This document shows positions 1 through 7,885 of a stretch of DNA of 64,000 nt, one piece after another. Origin of the DNA: Saprospira sp. CCB-QB6 (lineage in GTDB: Bacteria > Bacteroidota > Bacteroidia > Chitinophagales > Saprospiraceae); contig NZ_CP116808.1 of NCBI RefSeq assembly GCF_028464065.1, positions 124,001 through 188,000 of the forward strand. The letters are read 5' to 3'. The notes under the pieces were generated by a model. It had not been told where the DNA came from, searched no databases, and was given only the letters and a program-made list of their open reading frames with translations. The position numbers and the translations under genes were made by a program. Position 1 is the stretch's first letter. Every line of letters begins with the position of its first letter.

Positions 1-45
1 GAACCAAATTGCCGATTTCGTCATATTCATAGTTTTCTGAGGATG
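1..45 (-). pseudogene. Rhs tip fragment running off the left edge
   Basis: Read on the minus strand this stretch encodes TSSENYEYDEIGNLV, which matches the same segment of the Rhs tips at 1192-3132 and 3509-5219 (ATSSQNY-YDEIGNLV). The fragment has no start: its 5' end is joined at about position 45 to the T-run and GGGG end of a GC-rich repeat, and the frame stays open into the repeat (RQAPK). The rest of the tip, including its toxin, lies outside the window. Confidence 0.7.
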
Positions 46-50
46 TTTTT

Positions 51-225
51 GGGGCCTGCCGCCTAAGGCGGCCGGGCCCTTACAGGGCTCGCAAGGCTGC
101 TCGGCCCTGCGCCAGCAAGCTGGCTGGGTCTGCCGCTGTGCGGCACCCTTTCAGGCCCCTAGGCCAAGTCGCTTCGCTCCTTTGCAGGCGGCTTCGCCGC
201 CTGCTAGCTGTGGCTGCAGGTTGAA
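51..225 (+). repeat. GC-rich hairpin repeat, copy 1
   Basis: Starts with GGGGCCTGCC after a five-T run and passes through the constant words GGGCTCGC, GCTCGGCCCT and GGGTCTG to CTAGGCC. The third hairpin arm pair is GCCAGC/GCTGGC and the fourth TGCCG/CGGCA. A tail with GGCGGCTTCGCCGCC and a GCAGGTTGAAA end follows. It separates the left-edge Rhs tip from the immunity gene at 253-660. Confidence 0.8.
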
Positions 226-252
226 AAGGAGTAATTGCTAGGTAACAGAGGG

Positions 253-660
253 CTACTTAACATCTAATTTCATATATTCTTTCTTTTCAACCCCATATGG
301 ATAAGCAATATCTTCTAATATTGAATTAGGTTTGATAAAAAGGCAATTCTTAATAACTATGTCGTGTGTAAAATACGCATCAAAAAAGTTTAAATCTCCA
401 GTAAAGACAGTGTTTTCAAAAACAATGGGTTCATCATTATGTCCTGCAGATTCAAAAATAACATCTCCCACAACACAGTTAGATACTAAAAGCCCTTTTT
501 TAAAAAAACTTTCATAAAAATTAACCTTACCTATAACCATATTCCTAAAAACAACACGTTCTTTGAATATTAAACAAACGCCTAAAACTGAACTTAATAC
601 AGTATTCTCTCTACATATCACATCATTTTCCAGATGATCTAAATTCAACACTTTATTCAT
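253..660 (-). CDS. Candidate immunity protein for Rhs tip A, pentapeptide-like beta-helix
   Basis: This 135-residue protein starts 12 nt after the stop of the toxin fragment 673-1164. Its position directly behind a toxin tip is what suggests an immunity role. From about residue 30 to 110 it shows a loose five-residue periodicity of aromatic or hydrophobic positions (VVFRNMVIGKVNFYESFF, VIFESAG, IVFENTVFTGDLNFFDAYF, IVIKNCLF). This resembles a short right-handed beta-helix of the pentapeptide-repeat kind. There is no signal peptide or membrane segment, so it would act in the cytoplasm. No family was recognised with certainty, and the immunity role is inference from gene order. Confidence 0.6.
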   Translation of the reverse strand: MNKVLNLDHLENDVICRENTVLSSVLGVCLIFKERVVFRNMVIGKVNFYESFFKKGLLVSNCVVGDVIFESAGHNDEPIVFENTVFTGDLNFFDAYFTHDIVIKNCLFIKPNSILEDIAYPYGVEKKEYMKLDVK

Positions 661-672
661 TTTTCATCATTA

Positions 673-1164
673 CTATTCTAAATAATATGTACCTATAGAA
701 ATTTGTCCATCCTCTTTTTCAATAGCTCTATATCCAATTTTATTTCCATTTATTTCTACACTAAGGTTTATAGCTCCATTAAAACCCTTTTCTCCTTTTC
801 GAGGCAAAGAGACACTTCCATTATTAATTTTGGACTCTAAATCCATAAGAATTCCACTTTCAACTTCATCCATTGTTAATCCAGTATCTCTTACATCTCC
901 TGAGCGGTGAGAGCGATTATAACCATGCCCAGACTTAATTTGTACGCTTTTTCCATTATTTAATTTTGTGGTTCTTATCAAGTTTTTTCCTGATCCACTT
1001 TTTGTAAATGTAAATGGACAAGGCCCACTATTATGCACTAAAACTTCTAAATCACTAACATAGTAGGTATGGAAGCCTTCAACTGTAAAATTATAGACCT
1101 CAAAAGATCCTTCCTCTACAACTATAGAGTCGATAGCTTTCTGATTATGCCCATAAAGATACAA
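673..1164 (-). CDS. Disrupted Rhs tip A: end of HINT domain plus C-terminal toxin
   Basis: This frame is the direct continuation of 1192-3132, separated only by an in-frame TGA at 1192-1194. Residues 1-45 complete the pretoxin HINT domain (FTVEGFHTYYVSDLEVLVHN, ending in the splice-type HN). Residues 46-163 are the released toxin module, which begins SGPCPF and contains a GHGYNRSHRSGDVRDTG segment rich in His and Arg. The size and basic/His-rich core resemble small RNase-type polymorphic toxins, perhaps of the BECR fold, but no catalytic set can be proven by eye. As it stands the fragment lacks a natural start, since the ATG used is internal to the HINT domain. It is probably not expressed as a toxin unless the stop is suppressed or recombined away. 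Confidence 0.6.
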   Translation of the reverse strand: MYLYGHNQKAIDSIVVEEGSFEVYNFTVEGFHTYYVSDLEVLVHNSGPCPFTFTKSGSGKNLIRTTKLNNGKSVQIKSGHGYNRSHRSGDVRDTGLTMDEVESGILMDLESKINNGSVSLPRKGEKGFNGAINLSVEINGNKIGYRAIEKEDGQISIGTYYLE

Positions 1165-1191
1165 ACTATCCCCTGGACTTAGGTTACCTGC

Positions 1192-3132
1192 TCACACCCA
1201 TACAGAATTACTATAAAACGGGTGATCTGTTGTTGTTTCTATTTTTTCTCCTGCTATGTATATATGAAGCAGGCTATCTCTTTGATAGTTTGCTAGAGCC
1301 GTAACTTGTTTTAAGTTTTCTACCCTACTGCTATCATTAAAAGCCCATACATAATCCCCTACGGCTATTTCTGAGATATTTTTATACCCTTTTTCTGTTT
1401 TTATCAAGGTTGATCCAGTAAAACAACCACAGGGTATTACTTGTTTTGCCGTAACTACAACCTCATCTATCCAGTTCGCTTTCCGAATCGATTTAGCTGC
1501 CCGACCTACTTTGGACAAACCACTTACCCCCAATTTTGAAGCCCCTGCAGTTACACCCTCTATTACTAAATCTTTTCCTACTCGTTGTGCAGATTCCTCA
1601 AACCGTTTCCGATCAATTTCATAATTTGTTCCAAAAAACTGATTACTAAAGATCTCAGCTGCAGTTCCATAAATTGTGCCTGCATCCTTAATTGTTTGCA
1701 TATTGCCATCCCAGACCCTAGATACTGTTCCCAAAGGATCTTTTACAGCCTCTTTAAGACCTTCAGCCGTTTCCTTCGCGAATTTAGTCGCTGCGTTACC
1801 TATACTTGCAAAATCTCGTTTTATCTCTGACCACTCTCTCCCCTCTAAATCTATCCCATCAATCACCCGATTCTCTGCAAAAGCATAACAGCTATTCCAA
1901 GGGTAATCCGGCGCAAGTGGGTCCACAGACAAAAAGCGGCCAACTCTCGCATCATGGACACGATACTTAAACACCACTCCCATATCAGGATCCTCCTCTT
2001 GCCCATTAAACCCAAAACGATACTCCTCCCCACTGACAAACTTGCGGCCAGGCATTTCCCAACCAAATGGGTAGTATAGGCTTGCCGAAGATACCTGCGC
2101 CAGATAATAATCTGCCTGTCCAGTTTGGCTGCTGTCTTGGCCCAAAGATTTATCACTGACCGTAGCCAGTACATTGCCTAGGTGGTTGGAGAGCTCATAG
2201 CGGCGGCGGCCCAGCTCTAGTTGCTGGTAGCTGCTTTGCGCTACTCCCATCAAAGTTCTAAAAGCTAAGGCCTCATCTCCTCCTGTATGTCCAGATTCAT
2301 TTCGAAATCTTAAAAATAAAGGTTTTTTCAAGATCCCCAAACGGGAAGAGCCATATAAATGCAACTCCTCCAGATACAAGCTATCTTTGTCATCGACCAG
2401 TGCAATATTTTCTTCATTATACTGATAAACCGCCAATACATTCCCCTGAGGGTCACGGACATAATACTGCCCCTCTGACCGAATATCCCCAGGACTACCT
2501 ACATACATCTTCTTCTTAGCCAAGCGGTTGCCCATAGGGTCATACTCATATTGCAAGGCCGAGGGGCCCGGCTTGCCTGCCTCAAAATGAACCTCTTGCA
2601 CCTTGCCCTGTACATTCCAGACTATCTCCTCAATCTGCTCCGAATAATCTCGAACCAAATTGCCGATTTCGTCATACACATAGTTCTGTGAGGATGTAGC
2701 TAATGCCCCATCCTGTCCTGGCTGACTAGTCAAATCGCCTACCGTTGACGCCCCTGCGCCATCCGTCACATACTGCAATTGGTTGTTATACAACTGCCCT
2801 CCTGCCTGAACAGAAACCTGAGGCTGCTGACCTGCGGCTAACTCATATGTATAATGATAGCTTAAATCATCTATCTGCTGACCTGCGGCATAACGCGATA
2901 AACTCAAGATATTTCCATTCGCATCATAGCTATAACTACTCCCATAAGCCGTTGTATTAGACGCTACAGACCCATCTTTCCAATTCCCTCCAGGATAAAC
3001 ATAGTAATTCGAGGCCGAAGCAATCCGATGCAACTGATCATACTGATACGCAGCAGCATAGGTTTTGGGGGCCTGCCGCCAAAGGCGGCCGGGCCCTTGC
3101 AGGGCTCGCAAGTCTGCTCGGCCCTGCGCCAA
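1192..3132 (-). CDS. Rhs tip A, RHS-core protein with HINT domain, broken by TGA
   Basis: This 646-residue frame carries RHS/YD repeats (YDANGNI, YDEIGNL, YEYDPMGNRLA), then the RHS-associated core (LELGRRRYELSNHLGNVLAT ... FLSVDPLAP). A helical linker follows, then a HINT domain opening at Cys570 (CGCFTGSTLI) with the TTDHPF block near its end. Rhs proteins are shells that encapsulate and deliver C-terminal toxins. Here the gene is 5'-truncated: its first 22 codons are translation of a GC-rich repeat (3067-3131) and the assumed start is a TTG in that repeat. It stops at TGA 1194-1192 within ...SVWV, and the next codons (AGNLSPGDSL) continue the domain. It is therefore a silent or inactivated tip. 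The post-core linker is the QEEDPDMGVVFKYR type shared with tip D. Confidence 0.75.
   Translation of the reverse strand: MAQGRADLRALQGPGRLWRQAPKTYAAAYQYDQLHRIASASNYYVYPGGNWKDGSVASNTTAYGSSYSYDANGNILSLSRYAAGQQIDDLSYHYTYELAAGQQPQVSVQAGGQLYNNQLQYVTDGAGASTVGDLTSQPGQDGALATSSQNYVYDEIGNLVRDYSEQIEEIVWNVQGKVQEVHFEAGKPGPSALQYEYDPMGNRLAKKKMYVGSPGDIRSEGQYYVRDPQGNVLAVYQYNEENIALVDDKDSLYLEELHLYGSSRLGILKKPLFLRFRNESGHTGGDEALAFRTLMGVAQSSYQQLELGRRRYELSNHLGNVLATVSDKSLGQDSSQTGQADYYLAQVSSASLYYPFGWEMPGRKFVSGEEYRFGFNGQEEDPDMGVVFKYRVHDARVGRFLSVDPLAPDYPWNSCYAFAENRVIDGIDLEGREWSEIKRDFASIGNAATKFAKETAEGLKEAVKDPLGTVSRVWDGNMQTIKDAGTIYGTAAEIFSNQFFGTNYEIDRKRFEESAQRVGKDLVIEGVTAGASKLGVSGLSKVGRAAKSIRKANWIDEVVVTAKQVIPCGCFTGSTLIKTEKGYKNISEIAVGDYVWAFNDSSRVENLKQVTALANYQRDSLLHIYIAGEKIETTTDHPFYSNSVWV
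3067..3131 (+). repeat. GC-rich hairpin repeat, truncated copy fused to Rhs tip A
   Basis: Contains GGGGGCCTGCCGCC, the AAAGGCGG arm, GGGCTCGC and GCTCGGCCCTGCGCC, then stops being recognisable. Its GGGG end abuts the Rhs coding sequence (AAAACC junction), and on the minus strand the repeat is open in the Rhs frame. Confidence 0.75.
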
Positions 3133-3252
3133 AAACTGACTGAATCAGACTTGTAGCCCAATAGCCCTTTTTGACTGTAGGTCATACAGTACTCACAACA
3201 AAAGAGTAGCCAAAACAACAACGATAGACGTATATGTAACAGGAATAAATAT

Positions 3253-3507
3253 CTATTTTAAAATCCTTATCCGCACATTTGCAACCACAAAAAACAAAAC
3301 GGAAATCAGAATCAATAAATCTAAACATTGTTTTAAAAAATCTAATTGCAATAATGAAAATATTAAATAACCTACTGCATCTATTCTTTCTATTTCTACT
3401 CTCAAAAACACCACCTTAGGTGTTCTTCTAATTCGACCTCTCTTGAGGTAAAGAATATTCCCTGAAAGGAGAATAAGCAAGGTAATTATTTCTATAAATA
3501 AAATCAT
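3253..3507 (-). CDS. Small membrane protein, candidate immunity for Rhs tip B
   Basis: The ATG lies one base after the stop of tip B (TAA T ATG), so the two are translationally coupled. The 84-residue product has a hydrophobic N-terminal helix (residues 2-20), a basic middle (KRGRIRRTPK) and a second hydrophobic stretch at about 57-78. A two-helix inner-membrane protein placed directly behind a toxin tip fits an immunity protein against a membrane-acting or periplasmic toxin. That role is inference from position, and the family is not recognised. Confidence 0.6.
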   Translation of the reverse strand: MILFIEIITLLILLSGNILYLKRGRIRRTPKVVFLRVEIERIDAVGYLIFSLLQLDFLKQCLDLLILISVLFFVVANVRIRILK

Positions 3508-3508
3508 A

Positions 3509-5176
3509 TTAGTTCTTCCTTCTTTTCTTCATTTCTTTCTTATTTCCATCATCTGCATCGGTTGTATCAAACTCCATCACAGTATGGCCACTCCCAGAAT
3601 GATCAGCCCATTTTCGATATTCATTCCCTAAGAAAATACCCATTACTGCAGCATAATACATCCGAGAAAACCTACCTCCTTTCGACATTTTTTGGAGCTT
3701 CCCTGGTCCCGCAGCAGCATTTTGTATCCCTTTAAGTTCATTTTGTATTTTCGTAATGCCTTTATCGGCTAAGTTTACAGGATCTACTAGCTTCCACTTA
3801 CTCTTTGGAGCCAGTATTAGCTCCTTAGTTGCCTGAGCACCGCTAATCTTGTTTAATATTTCTGGTGATATGGGTTGATTATATGGGTTAAAATCAGGTT
3901 TTATCTCTAAAATATCTTTTAATCCTTCAGCCATTTCACCTAACAACGCTTCCCCAAAGTTAATCGCAACATCTGCCCCCTGAAATGCCCTTTCCTGATC
4001 TGTCAATAATTCACTACTACTTTGTTTTTGATCTACATATCCGCCATATCCTATTGTTGTTATAGTTACAGATTGTTTGACACTTTCAATATTAACTTGT
4101 GATACAGCAGGTTTTCCTTTTTCTACTTTTATATTCACACTCATTATCACACTGTAATCCACAATTTGAGCTCTTGTTCCTTCTGATGACTTCATACGAA
4201 TATCATCTTTTCTATAGGATGTTGCATAGAAGGTAAGTTTATGCTCATTTTTAGAGCCTAATTGATAGTCAACCCTACCTTTAACATTTTCATTAACATT
4301 AAATCTAACATTGGATTCTAAACCATCTATATCAATTGCTGTAATAGGCGTATTAGAAGCAAATTGATAGGGTGTATAAAACGGGTACTTTGACGCCAAC
4401 GGATCCACACTCAAAAACTTCCCTACACTCGGATTATACAACCGAAAGCCATAATCCTGTATGTTTTGCGTCCCCCAATCTCGGTCATCCTCCTTCCCAT
4501 TAAACCCAAAACGATACCCCTCCCCACTCACAAACTTGCGCCCAGGCATTTCCCATCCAAAGGGATAATACAAACTAGCCGAAGATACCTGCGCCAGATA
4601 ATAATCTGCCTGCCCAGTTTGGCTGCTGTCTTGGCCCAAAGATTTATCACTGACCGTAGCCAGTACATTGCCTAAGTGGTTGGAAAGCTCGTAGCGGCGG
4701 CGGCCCAGCTCTAGTTGATGGTAGCTGCTCGCCACTAGTGCAGCCGAACTTTTAAACAGAAGCAAATCACCCAAATCATCACCAGGAAGCTCCAAACTTT
4801 TTTGAAACTCCTTTAAGGTCGCTCTTTTTTTCAAGATCCCCAAACGAGCCGAGCCATATAAATGCAGCTCCTCCAAATACAGGCTATCCCCTGCCTCATT
4901 CACCACATTAGCCAAGCGATCCCGATGCTCATAAACTGCCAGCACATTCCCCTGAGGGTCACGGACATAATACTGTCCCGTTGACCAATATACGGGCAAA
5001 CCATATTGGTCCACACCATAATACATCTTCTTCTTGGCCAAGCGATTACCCATGGGGTCATACTCATACTTCAAGGCATCAGGACCTGCCTTGCCCGCCT
5101 CAAAACGAACCTCTTGCACCTTGCCTTGTACATTCCAAACTATCTCCTCAATCTGCTCCGAGCTATCTCGAACCAA
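3509..5176 (-). CDS. Rhs tip B, RHS-core protein with unknown C-terminal toxin
   Basis: The track of Rhs homology begins at about 5219 (ATSSQNYGYDEIGNL) but the frame has only a TTG start, at 5176, and a stop shortly upstream, so the tip is 5'-truncated. It contains YEYDPMGNRLAKKKMY, the core LELGRRRYELSNHLGNVLAT, the linker KEDDRDWGTQNIQDYGFRLY shared with tip C, and FLSVDPLASKYPFYTPYQFA. The roughly 280-residue C-terminal part (from about residue 275) is unlike the other tips and begins DGLESNVRFNV. It has a beta-rich half, an amphipathic helical middle and a Lys-rich end (KKEMKKRRKN), and I do not recognise the toxin family. It is followed one base later by the membrane gene 3253-3507. Confidence 0.75.
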   Translation of the reverse strand: MVRDSSEQIEEIVWNVQGKVQEVRFEAGKAGPDALKYEYDPMGNRLAKKKMYYGVDQYGLPVYWSTGQYYVRDPQGNVLAVYEHRDRLANVVNEAGDSLYLEELHLYGSARLGILKKRATLKEFQKSLELPGDDLGDLLLFKSSAALVASSYHQLELGRRRYELSNHLGNVLATVSDKSLGQDSSQTGQADYYLAQVSSASLYYPFGWEMPGRKFVSGEGYRFGFNGKEDDRDWGTQNIQDYGFRLYNPSVGKFLSVDPLASKYPFYTPYQFASNTPITAIDIDGLESNVRFNVNENVKGRVDYQLGSKNEHKLTFYATSYRKDDIRMKSSEGTRAQIVDYSVIMSVNIKVEKGKPAVSQVNIESVKQSVTITTIGYGGYVDQKQSSSELLTDQERAFQGADVAINFGEALLGEMAEGLKDILEIKPDFNPYNQPISPEILNKISGAQATKELILAPKSKWKLVDPVNLADKGITKIQNELKGIQNAAAGPGKLQKMSKGGRFSRMYYAAVMGIFLGNEYRKWADHSGSGHTVMEFDTTDADDGNKKEMKKRRKN

Positions 5177-5278
5177 ATTGCCGATTTCGTCATAACCATA
5201 GTTCTGTGAGGATGTAGCTAGGCTTTTGTTATAAACTTATGATAAGATATATTGATAACTGTCAAAACTTAGATAGGT

Positions 5279-5608
5279 TCACAACTTATATTTTATATAG
5301 TATCTCGTAAAAAAAATAAGTACTAAAGTAACTACTATTGCCAATATCTTCCAGTCTTTGACTATCTCTAAAAATGGACTATAAAAAAGAAATAAAGAAT
5401 CTAATACATAGATCATTAAAATGTTTAAAAAAATCATTCCTAATCTTATATTGAAGTCATCAAAAATCAATAAGAAAACCAAGTTACCCAATACATAGTA
5501 TATTGTATAAAAAAAAGTTTGAATCATTGCCTCAGGCAAATTATACACCCAATAGTAAAACAACATGCATATAACCCAATACACTAAATATACTATCAAT
5601 AAAACCAT
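5279..5608 (-). CDS. Multi-spanning membrane protein, candidate immunity for lipase tip C
   Basis: I place the start at ATG 5608, which lies 4 nt after the native stop (TAG 5615-5613) of the original tip C frame and has AGAGG just before it. The longer frame to 5671 would overlap that tip. The 109-residue product is almost all hydrophobic helices (VLLIVYLVYWVICMLFYYW, a middle pair, and ILAIVVTLVLIFF near the C-terminus), about four membrane spans. Membrane immunity proteins are known for lipase effectors that attack bilayers. The assignment here rests on position alone. Confidence 0.6.
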   Translation of the reverse strand: MVLLIVYLVYWVICMLFYYWVYNLPEAMIQTFFYTIYYVLGNLVFLLIFDDFNIRLGMIFLNILMIYVLDSLFLFYSPFLEIVKDWKILAIVVTLVLIFFTRYYIKYKL

Positions 5609-5612
5609 ACCT

Positions 5613-5702
5613 CTATTTATTTGTATTTGTTGGAAATGAATCAGTGCTTCCCCCATTATCTGGCAAGTCACCTTTATCTATTTTTTCTTTTAGCAATTCA
5701 GC
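5613..5702 (-). pseudogene. Detached C-terminal end of lipase tip C
   Basis: Reading from the left target duplication, the minus strand gives AEL then LKEKIDKGDLPDNGGSTDSF and PTNTNK, then TAG. Joined across the IS element to 6801 it continues the tip C frame exactly. The original toxin therefore ended with 26 more residues than the present frame, which instead reads GLVV from the IS end. Codon phase was checked at both target copies. Confidence 0.75.
5694..5702. repeat. 9-bp target-site duplication of the IS element (left copy)
   Basis: CAATTCAGC here is repeated exactly at 6793-6801 on the other side of the element. A 9-bp duplication is typical of the IS903 group of the IS5 family. Confidence 0.9.
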
Positions 5703-6792
5703 GGCCTTGTTGCATAAATCTAATAAATTAAAAACCAGCTAATTACAAAAAACCTTGCGAATTAGGCATAAAAAAAGGGACAAGCCCCGTAGATTTAAGT
5801 TTTTTCGACGAACAATAAAACCTCGAGCTGTCCCATGACAAATCTAAAAAAAACATACAGAATTACGCACTAACCAACAGATTTTATACGGCCCAAGGTA
5901 AGTTTCTTTTTAATGTTTGGTTCCCGCCTTTGGCAAGCAAAAACCTCATAGCTAAGCCTTCAAAACGCGGCAGACCTAAAACAATTTCTGATGAATTTAT
6001 TCGCTATTTATTCCGTTTAAAAGTGCTTTTTTCTTTTGGATATCGACAATTAGAAGGTATTCTAAAATGCGTTATTTCCAAATATAATTTGGATGCTAAG
6101 CCCATATCTTTTACTCAAATATATCGTAGAGTCAAGAAACTAAAACTGAATATTAAGTCTAAAAAGAGGACTAAAGAAAGATCGGTAGCAATAGATAGTA
6201 CAGGACTAAAAACAAAAGGACAGGGAGAATGGTTAAGAAAAAAATACTTGGAAAAGCAGCGCTCTAGCTGGATTAAAGTACATTTAGCAGTGGATGATAA
6301 AACAGGAGAAATATTATCTGTAGAGATTACCACAGAGCGAAAAACCGATGCTTCTCAACTCCCCAAAATGATGAAAAAAATGAAATCCTTGAATATCCGC
6401 CAAGTTTATGCAGATGGCGCCTATGACCAAATAAAATGTCGGGAAGCAATTTGTAAGGCTGGAGCGGTACCGTTTATTCCCCCACGTAAAAATGCTCGCC
6501 TAAAAAAAGGAAAAGATGGAGAGCTGGTTGACAGTTATCGCAATGATGATATTTTATATATCTGGGAGTTGGGAGCTACTGCTTGGAAACAAGATTTAGG
6601 CTATCATCGTCGAAATTTAAGCGAAACTGCAATGATGCGACTCAAGCACTTTTTCTCTGAACGGCTCTCTTCGCTCAGCTTTAAAATGCAGAAGCAAGAA
6701 GTCCTGATGCGTATTCAAATTTTAAATGAGCTTAATGCTGTCAAGTTGGAAGTTGTTACTAATCAGTAAGTTACGATTTATACAACAAGGCC
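5703..6792 (+). mobile_element. IS5-family (IS903-group) insertion sequence, 1090 bp
   Basis: The element has 18-bp ends GGCCTTGTTGCATAAATC (5703-5720) and, inverted, GGCCTTGTTGTATAAATC (6792-6775), which differ at one base. It carries one transposase gene on the plus strand and is bracketed by the 9-bp duplication CAATTCAGC. Intact ends and a perfect duplication point to a recent insertion. It lies inside the last 26 codons of the lipase tip C gene and is oriented opposite to it. A decayed relative lies at 8143-8398. Confidence 0.92.
5930..6769 (+). CDS. IS5-family DDE transposase
   Basis: The frame encodes a 279-residue protein with RGRPKTISDEFI near the N-terminus and the DDE signatures AIDSTGLK, HLAVDDKTGEILS, YADGAYD and YHRRNLSETAMMRLK, as in IS903-type transposases. 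The TTG at 5930 is unlikely to be the true start. Homologous sequence continues upstream in the same frame (NRFYTAQGKFLF, from about 5864). The only good ATG (5835, MTNLKK...) is in another frame, and a run of eight A (5846-5853) bridges the two by a -1 shift. The full product would start at 5835 by frameshifting, or the gene has lost a base. Catalytic blocks are intact. Confidence 0.88.
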   Translation: MASKNLIAKPSKRGRPKTISDEFIRYLFRLKVLFSFGYRQLEGILKCVISKYNLDAKPISFTQIYRRVKKLKLNIKSKKRTKERSVAIDSTGLKTKGQGEWLRKKYLEKQRSSWIKVHLAVDDKTGEILSVEITTERKTDASQLPKMMKKMKSLNIRQVYADGAYDQIKCREAICKAGAVPFIPPRKNARLKKGKDGELVDSYRNDDILYIWELGATAWKQDLGYHRRNLSETAMMRLKHFFSERLSSLSFKMQKQEVLMRIQILNELNAVKLEVVTNQ

Positions 6793-7812
6793 CAATTCAG
6801 CCATATTATGCATATAATGTGCTTTTATTCCACTCCGAGTCACAGATCTAGTATCTATACTAAAATTTCTAAAGTCACCTCCGTTATGACCTTGATAAAG
6901 TGTATATTGTCTATCAAAAGACTTCTCTTTACCTAAAGACCTAAGCTTACCCATAGCTGAAGCACCTTTTGTTTGAACAACATCTTCGTTATTGTACAAA
7001 TGAGAATGACTTTCAAATGGTAATTGAGTAGACAAGCCTTCATCTCGCTCATTAAAAGCCCAATTATCGAGTATTGTTTTAGGGTTCTCTGGACTACCCT
7101 CTGAATTATCTGCTGGGGTTGCTACAGTAATTAAATGTATACTTATTTCATTTTCATACCCATTTTCATCCAATCGTTTTCGTAATATAGGTACTGCTTG
7201 TAATGCTACATTCCCGCCATGACTATGTCCTACCAAAGTAATATCTTCTTTGCCATTCATTGTAGCCATTACATGATCTACTAAGCGTTCAGCTGCCTTA
7301 GCTCTATCTTTTTTATTATTCCACAATCTGTTATTGGATCCAGTCCAAGAGAACCCCACATCGGCAGTCTCATTGTTTGTCAATCTCATTAACTGCCCCA
7401 TTGCATTGATTCCATGTCCATTTGGTTCTTTTGAAGGCTTAATCCAAGCACTTTTATTTCCTGAGTTTGTCCCATGAACAAAATACGCCTCCAAACCATC
7501 CAAATCAATCGCCCATAAAGGCGTATTAGACGCAAACTGATAACAAGTCAACTCAGGATAATCCTTTGCCAACGGATCCACGCTCAAAAACTTCCCTATA
7601 CTCGGATTATACAACCTAAAGCCATAATCCTGTATGTTTTGCGTCCCCCAATCTCGGTCATCTTCCTTCCCATTAAACCCAAAACGATACTCCTCCCCAC
7701 TCACAAACTTACGCCCAGGCATTTCCCAACCAAAGGGATAATACAAACTTGCCGAAGATACCTGCGCCAGATAATAATCTGCCTGTCCCGTTTGGCTGCT
7801 GTCTTGGCCCAA
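6778..7812 (-). CDS. Rhs tip C with alpha/beta-hydrolase (lipase-like) toxin, 3' end cut by IS
   Basis: Residues 1-108 are RHS core (SLYYPFGWEMPGRKFVSGEE, FNGKEDDRDWGTQNIQDYGF, FLSVDPLA). Residues 109-340 form an alpha/beta-hydrolase: FVHGTNSG oxyanion segment, nucleophile elbow VGHSHGGN with Ser197, a plausible acid Asp277 in YNNEDVV and a His332 in KAHYMHN. This suggests a lipase or phospholipase effector acting on membranes. The last four residues (GLVV) come from the IS end; the native tail lies at 5702-5613. All presumed catalytic residues precede the insertion, so activity could survive. The frame starts at a TTG within the core. Rhs homology extends to about 7883 with a stop just beyond, so no native start exists. 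The candidate immunity gene is 5279-5608. Confidence 0.8.
   Translation of the reverse strand: MGQDSSQTGQADYYLAQVSSASLYYPFGWEMPGRKFVSGEEYRFGFNGKEDDRDWGTQNIQDYGFRLYNPSIGKFLSVDPLAKDYPELTCYQFASNTPLWAIDLDGLEAYFVHGTNSGNKSAWIKPSKEPNGHGINAMGQLMRLTNNETADVGFSWTGSNNRLWNNKKDRAKAAERLVDHVMATMNGKEDITLVGHSHGGNVALQAVPILRKRLDENGYENEISIHLITVATPADNSEGSPENPKTILDNWAFNERDEGLSTQLPFESHSHLYNNEDVVQTKGASAMGKLRSLGKEKSFDRQYTLYQGHNGGDFRNFSIDTRSVTRSGIKAHYMHNMAELGLVV
6793..6801. repeat. 9-bp target-site duplication of the IS element (right copy)
   Basis: CAATTCAGC, identical to 5694-5702. It directly follows the right terminal repeat ending GGCC at 6792. Confidence 0.9.
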
Positions 7813-7885
7813 AGATTTATCGCTGACCGTAGCCAGGACGTTGCCTAAGTGGTTGGAGAGCTCGTAGCGGCGGCCCAGCTTATTT

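Noticed and set aside
2964-3221. 85-residue minus-strand frame
   Set aside because: It overlaps tip A in another frame and is partly translated repeat; no family-like segment.
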